A stretch of 64,000 bases of DNA from FEN-1219 sp963817615 (GTDB lineage: Bacteria > Pseudomonadota > Gammaproteobacteria > Steroidobacterales > Rariloculaceae), in NCBI GenBank assembly GCA_963817615.1, contig CAWFPH010000003.1:1-64000 (forward strand). Reading direction: 5' to 3'. Below, in pieces: positions 56,293 to 64,000 of this stretch. Both the position numbers and the translations under genes were made by a program. Each line of letters begins with the position of its first letter. Position 1 is the stretch's first letter. The notes under the pieces were generated by a model, which ran no database searches, had not been told where the DNA came from, and saw only the letters and a list, made by a program, of their open reading frames with translations.

Positions 56293-56415
56293 ATTATTCA
56301 ATAGCGTAGGTGGGGTAGTTAAAGTCGAATACGCTTCGAGGATGCTCGACGTAACGCTGCGTCCGTCGCTAGCGGCCAACTTGCATGATGGACCAACATC
56401 TTTGCGGAGTCACTC

Positions 56416-56697
56416 ATGGCGCGTCCGACGATCGTTGACATCGACTACTATCGCTTTCGCCAAGCGTTGCGTCGCGCCACCGACTCTGGCGAGCGCATCG
56501 AGCCCGCGGACAAGAAACGTTGGACGGATTGGGTTCGCGAGAATCGGATCAAGGAAGGCGCCTTCAGGTCGTTCGCCAACGGGAAGTACCAAGGCCTCGA
56601 GCCGGTGATCATCGACAATAACGGCGAGTGGCGGGGCTACTATTTATTCTCCGAAGAGGAGGAAGCTTGCCTGAAGTGGGAGCGCAGCACGACTTGA
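56416..56697 (+). CDS. Small unknown protein ahead of vgrG
   Basis: 93-residue soluble acidic/basic protein with no recognised family: MARPTIVDIDYYRFRQALRR, DKKRWTDWVRENRIKEGAFR, then a C-terminal GYYLFSEEEEACLKWE. ATG 56416 has GGAG seven bases upstream. It sits downstream of a good promoter and 147 bases before vgrG, so it is probably expressed with the spike genes. Helical, no membrane segment. It could be a regulator or adaptor for the cluster; nothing in the sequence decides. Confidence 0.7.
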   Translation: MARPTIVDIDYYRFRQALRRATDSGERIEPADKKRWTDWVRENRIKEGAFRSFANGKYQGLEPVIIDNNGEWRGYYLFSEEEEACLKWERSTT

Positions 56698-56844
56698 TCG
56701 ATCCCGAGCCCGGTTGACACGCTCCGGGCCGTCCGTATAAGTAGAAGCGTGCCGCCGTCTACGCGACGCCGACGAGTGCGGTACGCCTGGCACCGCAACA
56801 ACAACGACAAACTGACGAGGCGCGGCCGATTTGCGGCCTATTTC

Positions 56845-59053
56845 ATGAGCAGCCAGCCGGTCCGCGTAAAGACGCCCCTCGGAGAGGATCTTGCTGTTCA
56901 GCGGCATGGAGCTTACGGAGGAGCTTGCGCGCCTGTACTACTGCGAGCTCGATCTCTTGAGCGCGAAGGAGGACATCGAGCTCGACGACGTGCTCGGCAA
57001 GGACGTGACGGTCGAGATCGATCAACCGGACGCGGACACGCGTTATTTTCACGGGATCGTCACGGAATTTGCGCAGACGGGTCGTGAGGGCGACTATGCG
57101 CGTACACGGCGATCGTGCGTCCGTCATTGTGGTTCCTGACTCGCACCGCGGACTGCCGTATCTTTCAGGAGCTCAAGGCTCCGGAGATACTCAAGGAGGT
57201 ATTCGACGATCACGGATTTCCCGTGAAGTTCTCCCTGAGTGCCACCTATCGGAAGTGGGAGTACTGCGTGCAGTACCGCGAGACCGACTTCAACTTCGTG
57301 AGTCGGCTCATGGAGCAGGAAGGCATCTACTACTTCTTCGAGTACGAGTCCGGGAAAGCACACATTGGTACTCGCAGATGCCTACGGTGCCCACAACGCC
57401 ATTCCGGGGTACGCGAAGATTCCGTACTTTCCCACCGTCCGCGAACGTCGTCCGCGAGCTGCATATTTACGATTGGCATTTGCGGCGCTCGGTGCAGTCC
57501 GGGGCTTATGTGCTGAACGCGTTCCACTTCAAGAAGCCGCGCGCGGATCTCAAGGCGAACAGCTCCGTGTCGCGCGACCATGCATTGGCGGAGCACGAGG
57601 TCTACGACTACCCGGGCGAGTATTACGAGAAGTCGGAGGGTAACGAATACGCGCGCACGCGCATCGAGGAGCTCCAAGCGCAGTACGAGCGCGTTCGGGG
57701 CCAGACCAACGTGCGTGCGCTGTTCCCGGGCGGTCTATTCGAGCTCACGGACTATCCGCGGAAGGACCAAAACCGCGAATACCTCGTCTTGTCGACGCGC
57801 CACAGCTTGCACCTCGGCGACTATGGCAGCGCGGGCGGCGAGGGGCTCACGTATAGCTGTACATTTTCGGCGATGAGCAGCCGCGAGCCGTTTCGGCCGG
57901 AGCGGACCTCTCCGAAGGTGTTCGTGCAAGGGCCTCAGACCGCGATCGTCGTCGGGCCCGTCCGGAGAAGAGATTCACACGGACGAGTTCGGCCGGGTGA
58001 AGGTGCAATTTCATTGGGATCGCTACGGCAAGTCCGACGAGAACAGCTCCTGCTGGATACGCGTGGCGTCGGTGTGGGCCGGTAAGCAATGGGGCGGCAT
58101 CGCGATCCCGCGAATCGGCCAAGAGGTCATCGTCGACTTCATCGAAGGGGATCCGGATCGCCCGATCATCACGGGCCGCGTCTACAACGCCGACAACAAG
58201 CCGCCGTACGACTTGCCGGCGAACAAGACGCAGAGCGGCATGAAGAGCCGCAGCTCGAAGGGCGGCTCGCCGGCGAATTTCAACGAAATCCGCTTTGAAG
58301 ATCTGAAGGGCTCGGAGGAGATGTACATCCACGCCGAGAAGAACCAGACGATCATGGTCGAGAACGACAAGGCGGAGACGGTCGGCCACGATAACACGGA
58401 GAGTATCGGTCACAATGAAAAGATCGACGTCGGGAACAATCGCGATAAGACGGTCGGCGTGGACCAGTCGGAGAAGATCGGCAGCAACAAGACCATCTCG
58501 GTCGGCTCGAACCATACCGAGACGATCGGCGCCAACAAGAAGCTCGATGTCGGGAGTAATCACACCGAAACCGTTGGCTCGAACATGACGATCACCGTGG
58601 GCTCGAACCTCACGGAGACGGTGGCGATCAACTATGCGGAAACGGTCGGCGCGGCCATGGAGCTTACCGTGGGTGCCGCAATGACCGAGACGGTCGGCGC
58701 GAACAAGACCCAGACGATCGGCCACGACAAGTCCGAGACGATCGCCGCGAACAAGACCGTGAGCGTCGGCAAGGACGAATCGGTCACGATCGGCAAGAAC
58801 GCCTCCGCGAGCATCGGCGAGTCGCGAACGTTGTCGGTCGCCAAGGATCAGAACGTCGACATCGGCAAGAATCTCGTGATCAACGCCGGTGACGCGATCA
58901 CTATCCAGACCGGCAGCGCGACGATTTCGATGAAGAAGGACGGCACGATCTCGATCAAGGGCAAGGACATCACGATCGAAGGCAGCGGCAAGATCAACGT
59001 GAAGGCGTCCAGCGACGTCACGATCAAGGGATCGAAGAGTGCTGCAGAACTGA
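56845..59053 (+). CDS. vgrG: T6SS spike protein VgrG (TssI), about six frameshifts
   Basis: VgrG trimers form the puncturing spike. About 736 aa repaired. gp27-like domain: SQPVRVKTPLGEDL, LFSGMELTEELARLYYCELD, YFHGIVTEFAQTGREGDYA, FQELKAPEILKEVFDDHGF, NFVSRLMEQEGIYYFFEYES. gp5 OB-fold: EIHTDEFGRVKVQFHWDRYG, WGGIAIPRIGQEVIVDFIEG, DPDRPIITGRVYN. A beta-helix of octapeptide repeats follows. Frame changes lie near 56888, 57100, 57362, 57440, 57962 and 59037. The literal frame runs to 59076, but dropping one A near 59037 gives the usual ending TIKGSKVLQN at TGA 59051-59053. No toxin domain is attached. Confidence 0.93.
58378..58881 (+). repeat. 21 octapeptide repeats of the VgrG beta-helix
   Basis: Twenty-one uninterrupted 24-base units encoding variants of T-V-G-x-N-x-T-E (for example TVGSNMTI, TVGANKTQ, TIGKNASA). 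They form the triple-stranded beta-helix needle. Variation is mostly at positions 4-8 of the unit. No frame break occurs within the array. Confidence 0.88.
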
Positions 59054-59080
59054 TTGGACGAGTATGCGGAGGCTGAGGAG

Positions 59081-59595
59081 ATGAGTCCGTTGGGGTTGGA
59101 TCAAGTCGAAGCGAGAGGAAACGATGCGGCGCAAGAGCCGGAGGTTGCGCCGGCCCAGGCTGACCGAATCGCCGGCGTAGTGCTCGGCACCTTGATCGGT
59201 TTCAAGGACGGCGGGCGAACGCCGCTCGTGTTGTTCCCCGGCCAGACGAGCAGCGGCGGCCGTCGCCGCGCGCACGACCGTCGACTTGCACGGTGCGCAC
59301 ATCGGCGGGCCGGTCGTGCTGATGTTCGAGAACGGCGAGCCGGATCGCCCGATCGTGCTGGGCCGGCTGCGTCAGGACGAGGGCTGGCCGCTCGACGAGC
59401 GGCCCGGAAGCGTCGAAGTGCAGGCCGATGGCGAGCGGCTCGTCGTCGGCGGCGAAGCAGCAGCTCGTGCTGCGCTGCGGCAGCGCGAGCATCACGCTGA
59501 CCAGGGCCGGTAAGGTGCTGATCCAGGGGACGTTCGTGCTGCACCGCTCGTCGGGGGTGATGCGGATCAAGGGTGGGTCGATTCAGCTCAACTGA
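59081..59595 (+). CDS. DUF6484 T6SS-associated protein, two frameshifts
   Basis: Protein of about 170 aa in the DUF6484 family, found beside vgrG and PAAR genes. DRIAGVVLGTLIGFKDGGRT and PLVLFPGQ come first. Similarity continues in a second frame, VDLHGAHIGGPVVLMFENGE and DRPIVLGRLRQDEGWP, and ends in a third, QQLVLRCGSASITLTRAGKV and SGVMRIKGGSIQLN, at TGA 59593-59595. The end resembles a gp5-like needle segment. ATG 59081 has GGAGG eight bases upstream; an in-frame TTG at 59054 is possible. Probably an adaptor or spike accessory; function not established. Confidence 0.8.
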
Positions 59596-59635
59596 GCGGA
59601 GCGCTTGGACGCGAGCGGCAGGGTCGGGAGAGCGC

Positions 59636-60743
59636 GTGGAGCTCATCAACGCAACGCGGATGTTGGCCGGTTACACGATGGGCCTGGAGCCCAGCGGGCG
59701 CGAGCTGCTCGTCGTGGTGATCAAGGGAACGTTCCGTTTGCCCGTCAGCCGCCGAGGAGCAACTGCGACTGCACGAGGAGCAGCTGCCGCTCGTGATGGC
59801 CGACACGTTCACCGGTGCGCCGGGATTTCTCGGCCCGATGCACGAGGCGGACTTCGTGCCGCGCAAGAAACAGGTCGACGTACTTTTGCTCGGCAGCGCC
59901 TACGCGCCAGGCGGCCGGCCCGCAACGACGGTGCCGGTCGGACTGCGGGTGAACGGCATCACGAAGACGTTCGCCGTGGTCGGCGACCGGCAGTGGGATG
60001 CGGGCATCTCGGGTCTCGGCATCAGCCCGGCGCAGCCGTTCACGAAAATGCCGATCAGCTACGACCGCGCATTCGGCGGCGTGGATGACCGGAACGAGGA
60101 CCCCGCGAAGCACGCGGCGTTCATGCGCAACCCGGTGGGCCGGGGGTTTCGCAAGCACTCCTCGAACGAGCTGCTGACCGGCACGCCGTTGCCGAATACG
60201 CAGGAGCTCAACCGCGCGGTGTCGAGCCCGGACGCCGACTACGCCCCGATGAGCTTCGGCCCGATCGGCCGCGGCTGGGAACCGCGCTACCGCTACGCCG
60301 GCACCTACGATGACGAGTGGCTCGAGAAGCACTTTCCGTTCTTGCCGCCCGACTTCGATGAGCAGTATTACCAGTCGGCGCCGCTCGACCAGCGCTTCGC
60401 AGGACCGTTGGGCGGCCACGAAGTGACGCTCGTCAATCTCACGCCGGACGGCCGGCGCGAGCTTCAAGATCCCGGCGTTCGAGGCGCCGGTCGTGGTGTT
60501 CCCGAAGAGGGGCGAGCGCGAGGATCTCACCGCGACGCTCGACACGCTCGTGCTCGAGCCCGACGAGGAGCGGCTCACGATGACGTGGCGTCGTAGCGCG
60601 GCCGCTCAAGAGGAACATGTTCGAGATCGCGCAGGTGCTCGTCGGCAAGAAGGGCAGGGAGTGGTGGCAGCTGCGGGAGGAGGTCACGTTTCCGATTCCC
60701 GATCGTGGTCGAGCCGATGGTGCGGCCGACGGAAACCGCCTGA
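59636..60743 (+). CDS. DUF2169 T6SS adaptor, about four frameshifts
   Basis: DUF2169 proteins act as adaptors or chaperones loading effectors onto VgrG/PAAR. Opening MELINATRMLAGYTMGLEPS from GTG 59636 (GGGAG upstream). Then, one frame over, EEQLRLHEEQLPLVMADTFT, FLGPMHEADFVPRKKQVDVL and ISYDRAFGGVDDRNEDPAKH. Blocks PIGRGWEPRYRYAGTYDDEW and FPFLPPDFDEQYYQSAPLDQ complete the core. Frame changes lie near 59750, 60468, 60598 and 60695. The end reads IVVEPMVRPTETA before TGA 60741-60743. About 370 aa, normal for the family. Confidence 0.85.
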
Positions 60744-60753
60744 GCGTCAGCCG

Positions 60754-61785
60754 ATGCCTGCACCGCCCATTGCGATTCGCTCCGTCGGACTCGTCACCTC
60801 CGTCGGCTTGAGCGCGCCGGCGGCCTGCGCTGCGATGCGCTGCAAGATCAGCAACCCCAGCGAGACGCGGTTCATCGATTCGGCTGGCGAGTGGATCATG
60901 GCGCATAGCGTGCCGCTCGAGAACGCCGTGGCGCGGCTTGACAAAGCTCGCGAAGATGGCGGCGCTTGCTATCGATGAGTGTCTCTCCGAGGTTCCGCCG
61001 GAGAAATATGCCGCGTTGCCGTTGTTGCTCTGTGTCGCGGAGCGGGAGCGGCCGGGCCGGCTCGATGGACTCGACGATCGACTTTTCGACGACATTGCGA
61101 GCGGAGCTGAGATATGTGTTTCGCACGCGACGTCGGCCGTGATTGCGAACGGACGCGTGAGCGTTGCGGTTGCTCTCGCTCATGCGCGGCGAATGATCTC
61201 ATGAGCAGCGAGTGCCGCAAGTACTTGATCGCGGCCACCGATTCGCTACTCACGTGGCCGACGTTGTCGCACTTCGAGCGCAACGATCGCTTGCTCACAG
61301 CGCAGAATTCGAACGGTTTCATGCCCGGAGAAGGGGCTGGCGCGTTACTCATCGCGGTGCCCAAGGGCGGAGAGGAGCTGCTCTGCACCGGACTGGGATT
61401 CGGCGTCGAGAAGGCGCACATCGATTCGGGCGAGCCGTTGCGCGCCGATGGCCTCACGACAGCGGTCAAGGCATCGCTCGCGGACGCCGGGCGCAATATG
61501 CACGACTTCGATTTCCGGATCACGGACATCTCTGGGGAGCAGTACTACTTCAAGGAAGCGTCTCTGACGTTGGGTCGGACGCTCCGCAAGCGCAAGGAGG
61601 AATTCGACCTCTGGCATCCCGCCGAGTGTATCGGAGAGAGTGGCGCCCTAGCCGGGATGCCGGTCGTGGGATTGGCTGACGCGGCGTGCCGCAAACGGTA
61701 CGCGCCTGGTCCGAATATCGTCGCTCACCTCGCGAACGACGCTGGCGAGCGTGCGTCCATGGCTCTCCAATTTCGCGCGAGCTAG
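60754..61785 (+). CDS. Ketosynthase-like T6SS-associated protein, two frameshifts
   Basis: Thiolase/ketoacyl-synthase-fold protein of about 344 aa, of the kind found between DUF2169 and PAAR genes. MPAPPIAIRSVGLVTSVGLS, then GLTKLAKMAALAIDECLSEV and VSHATSAVIANGRVSVAVAL, then LTAQNSNGFMPGEGAGALLI and the C-terminal DFRITDISGEQYYFKEASLT and FDLWHPAECIGESGALAG. The GEGAGALL motif is shared with ketosynthases, but the place of the active Cys reads ANGRVSVAVAL, so it is probably not an active synthase. Breaks lie near 60948 and 61195. It precedes a PAAR gene by two bases. Confidence 0.75.
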
Positions 61786-61787
61786 CG

Positions 61788-61998
61788 ATGGGCAACCAGG
61801 TCTACGCGAACACGATTGGAGATATGGTGCAAGGCCGCGACCGATCTGCAGCTTCCCGACGTGTGCCTCAGACCGGCCGCAGTTCCTGCGACTTCGCCGG
61901 GCGGGGCTTCGGATGCGACGGACGGCTCGACAAGCGTGAAGAGCTCCGGTCAGGAGGTGATGCTCAAAAACAAGTCTCACTTCAAATGTCGCCTGTGT
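61788..61998 (+). pseudogene. Truncated PAAR-like (DUF4150) gene
   Basis: Remnant of a PAAR-like spike-tip gene. MGNQVYANT is followed, across a frame change near 61815, by MEIWCKAATDLQLPDVCL, then SDATDGSTSVKSSGQEVMLK and NKSHFK. Compared with the intact copy at 62376 it lacks the conserved VPIPYPNT segment (about nine residues, in frame) and everything after SHFK, including the conserved Cys and the region that would join an effector. Unlike most breaks here this is real loss of sequence. Confidence 0.75.
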
Positions 61999-62000
61999 GA

Positions 62001-62322
62001 TGACGGCGGGGGTGTGCCTTTGCGAAAGTGATGGGCTCGTGCACGCGATTAAAGACGCTCCGCCCGATGCACGATGCGACGCGCACGTCTTTTGGTTTCC
62101 GATTCCGGATATGTCGGGCGAACAGTACTACTTCAAAGAAGCGGTACGTGCTTGGGTTGCGTACTCCGACAGAAGAAGGCAAAAAAGGAGAAGTTCGATA
62201 TCTGGCATCCGGCTGAAGCCATCGGCGAAACGGCTGCAATGATCGGTATTGTCGTGCTCGCCGTGGCCGATGCGGTCTGCCGCAAGGGCAATGCGCCGGG
62301 AGGCGACATACTGGCCCCGTAG
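62001..62322 (+). pseudogene. C-terminal fragment of a second ketosynthase-like gene
   Basis: Fragment matching only the last third of the ketosynthase-like protein at 60754. ESDGLVHAIKDA lines up with RADGLTTAVKAS. Then IPDMSGEQYYFKEA, and in a second frame KEKFDIWHPAEAIGETAAMI and VVLAVADAVCRKGNAPGGDI to TAG 62320-62322. The first two-thirds are missing; the fragment starts where the truncated PAAR gene stops. A frame change lies near 62150-62165. Confidence 0.75.
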
Positions 62323-62375
62323 ATCGAACGACAGCAGCCTGCGCGCGCCATCGGTTTGGCGCTGAGGATTTCCGA

Positions 62376-63548
62376 TTGGCCAATAAAGTCTTCGCGAACA
62401 ACATGGAAGTCGCCTGCAAGGCGGCAAGCGGTAAGTCCATTTGCGCCTTCCCGGACGTTTGCATGACTCCGCCGCAGACTCCCGCGACACCGCCGGGTGT
62501 GCCGATTCCGTATCCCAACACAGCGCTCGCCTCGGATACGACAGACGGATCGAGCACCGTGAAGATTTCCGGCCAAGAGGTCGTACTCAAGAACAACTCC
62601 TGCTTGAAGCGAAGCAGCGGCGACGAAGCAGGTTGTGCCCCGCAGAAGGGGGTCATGAACAGTCAGAACATGGGCAAAGTTTTCTTCGTGCAGTGGTCGA
62701 TGGATGTGAAAGTCGAAGGAGAGAATGTTGCGCGCCACCTCGATCTCACGACTCACAACCATGGTTCGAATGCGAACGAGGCGGCGCCTTGGCCCTATAT
62801 CGATACACTGAACATGCCGGCGGACCATCCGTGCAAGAAGTCTGTGGATGAAGAGAAAGCAGCGTGTGATCCAAACAAGACTCCGCCTGGGTCCAGTGCA
62901 AGAGCGGATGGCCGGGGTTTGAATTGCACGCCGGCGTGCGCCAAGGCGAGGGCCTGTGCCTTGCCCAAGAAGAAGGATGACAAGAAGACTTGCTGCGCTC
63001 CTAATAGCACGGGAGATCATCTGGTAGAGGTTGCCTCCTTCACACAAACCGGTGGGCGCGGCGGGCTGGACATCGGCTCCTTCGACAGCCTTGCGCAAGC
63101 CGGTATCTCCGTCTCAGCACCGAATCGTCCTGCGAGTACCGGCGGTTTCCAAGACTCGGTGGACCTCGCCAGCCCCAAGAGCAGACCCCGACGGTTGTCC
63201 GATTTCGAAGACTACGACGACGAAGAAGCACCGACAGCGTGTGTACGACCGCCCGGAGCGGGCACGAACCACAATCGCATGCAGGCACACCGCGATTCGA
63301 TTAAACGCAGCCATCGCACCGGCAACGGCGGAGTGCCATTGCATGTATTCCCCACAGGCGAAGAGTCACATTGGACATACGACGATGCGGCCAAGGCAGG
63401 CGTGGCGTCGCACCAGCGCGAGAATCCGCATTGCAATCCGGAGTGCACGCGAAAGCAACTCGACGCGTATCACCATGAGGTGATTCCGGGAGACAAGCCA
63501 GCGGAGAAGAACGCGACACCAGTGCGGACTTACATCCCGAGGAATTGA
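62376..63548 (+). CDS. PAAR-like (DUF4150) T6SS effector with uncharacterised C-terminal domain
   Basis: Intact 390-aa protein. Residues 1-135 are the DUF4150 PAAR-like tip: ANKVFANNMEVACKAASGKS, FPDVCMTPPQTPATPPGVPI, SSTVKISGQEVVLKNNSCLK, MDVKVEGENVARHLDLTTHN. A Cys- and Lys-rich linker (about 150-215, including CTPACAKARACALPKK) follows. From about residue 294 a distinct domain has GTNHNRMQAHRDSIKRSHRT, GGVPLHVFPTGEESHWTYDD, ENPHCNPECTRKQLDAYHHE. Its spaced His and Cys residues suggest a metal-binding nuclease-like toxin, but no family is recognised. TTG 62376 is the start, with GAGGA upstream and homology from its first residue. Confidence 0.82.
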   Translation: MANKVFANNMEVACKAASGKSICAFPDVCMTPPQTPATPPGVPIPYPNTALASDTTDGSSTVKISGQEVVLKNNSCLKRSSGDEAGCAPQKGVMNSQNMGKVFFVQWSMDVKVEGENVARHLDLTTHNHGSNANEAAPWPYIDTLNMPADHPCKKSVDEEKAACDPNKTPPGSSARADGRGLNCTPACAKARACALPKKKDDKKTCCAPNSTGDHLVEVASFTQTGGRGGLDIGSFDSLAQAGISVSAPNRPASTGGFQDSVDLASPKSRPRRLSDFEDYDDEEAPTACVRPPGAGTNHNRMQAHRDSIKRSHRTGNGGVPLHVFPTGEESHWTYDDAAKAGVASHQRENPHCNPECTRKQLDAYHHEVIPGDKPAEKNATPVRTYIPRN

Positions 63549-63550
63549 AT

Positions 63551-64000
63551 GTGATCTCATCATCCATCACAGATGGCATCTCGCTGGGGCCGGGACGGAG
63601 TGTCGTGGCGATTCAGCCCTACGATTCCGATGCGAGTGAAGTCGAGTTCGAAAGTATCGTGCTGATTGTCGCGGACGGGGAGGTGCGTTCGACTCTGAAA
63701 CCACCGTTTGTGGTCTCGAGTATCGTCGAAAGTACGACAGGGGAAATATTGATGCTCGGTCGCTTGGGTCACGTCGCCTTGCTCACGAACGACGCGTTCG
63801 ATGAAGAGCGGATCAGCGGCCCAGACGCGTTGGGTTTCCTCACCGACATTCGAGCTATTGGACAGGCAATCTACGCGACTGGAATGCGTCGCCAGGTGTA
63901 CGTCCGCAAAGGAAGCAGTTGGACGAGGGCCGATGTAGGCGTTCGCGATGAGAGTAATAGCGTTGAGCACGTAACCGGGTTCCGCTCGATAGACGGGCCG
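63551..64000 (+). CDS. Possible beta-propeller immunity protein, 5' part
   Basis: Open from GTG 63551, two bases after the effector stop, to the window edge (150 codons). It reads DGISLGPGRSVVAIQPYDSD, EILMLGRLGHVALLTNDAFD, then DIRAIGQAIYATGMRRQVYV, RKGSSWTRADVGVRDES and VTGFRSIDG. The IYATGMRRQVYV and GFRSIDG strands recall propeller proteins encoded after PAAR or Rhs effectors, where immunity is suspected. No signal peptide is present. Immunity to the effector upstream is inferred from tight spacing and this resemblance. The 3' end is outside the window. Confidence 0.5.
   Translation, partial: MISSSITDGISLGPGRSVVAIQPYDSDASEVEFESIVLIVADGEVRSTLKPPFVVSSIVESTTGEILMLGRLGHVALLTNDAFDEERISGPDALGFLTDIRAIGQAIYATGMRRQVYVRKGSSWTRADVGVRDESNSVEHVTGFRSIDGP

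Noticed and set aside
58378..58881. CRISPR-like or tandem DNA repeat
   Set aside because: The 24-bp units are degenerate at DNA level and in frame with VgrG; it is a protein repeat.

Overview
The window is GC-rich, densely packed DNA from a Gram-negative bacterium, most likely a high-GC proteobacterium. The evidence is outer-membrane beta-barrel genes, periplasmic c-type cytochromes and PQQ quinoproteins, DgkA, a MauG-like peroxidase, a GlyGly-CTERM-like surface protein and a type VI secretion system (T6SS). A gammaproteobacterium is the best guess, but nothing here fixes the taxon. I saw no rRNA, tRNA, insertion sequence, integrase or CRISPR array.

Layout. (1) 1-5.3 kb: the end of a DUF938 methyltransferase-like gene, then a membrane-lipid cluster: Agt-type glycosyltransferase, PAP2 phosphatase, diacylglycerol kinase, PlcP-type phospholipase C and a second GT4 glycosyltransferase. 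Together they would make, use and recycle diacylglycerol. (2) 5.4-20.9 kb: MauG-like peroxidase, glyA, YceI, a lipoprotein-like quinoprotein, metF, an HpaB-family hydroxylase with a basic tail, a DUF4382 lipoprotein, a SoxCD-like pair and a large patatin-like membrane phospholipase. (3) 21-30.3 kb: a membrane-protein/methyltransferase pair, a three-gene surface operon (FG-GAP protein plus two beta-barrels), an acyltransferase-3/SGNH protein and an MFS carrier. (4) 30.4-42.9 kb: three more quinoproteins, one translationally coupled to a LigJ-type 4-oxalomesaconate hydratase, plus Nudix, DUF6152, NAT, methyltransferase, GNAT and DUF2231-cytochrome genes. This part looks like periplasmic alcohol/aldehyde oxidation linked to aromatic catabolism.

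(5) 43.1-64 kb is a T6SS locus: a Tlde1-like L,D-transpeptidase effector candidate, tssA-tssB-tssC-hcp-tagJ-tssE-tssF-tssG-tssH, then on the other strand a TssB-TssC fusion gene. A promoter-driven unit follows: small unknown gene, vgrG, DUF6484, DUF2169, ketosynthase-like, broken PAAR, broken ketosynthase-like, PAAR effector, and a possible beta-propeller immunity gene cut by the window end. The membrane-complex genes tssJ, tssK, tssL and tssM are not in the window.

Quality note. About forty single-base frame changes lie between 43.1 and 62.3 kb, and several more lie before 1.25 kb. The 40 kb between them has only one suspected case. Coding similarity continues in another frame after each change and no substitution stops were noticed, so most look like sequence errors. 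For those genes I give the span of the reconstructed gene, not one open frame. The PAAR and ketosynthase-like remnants at 61.8-62.3 kb look like genuine decay.
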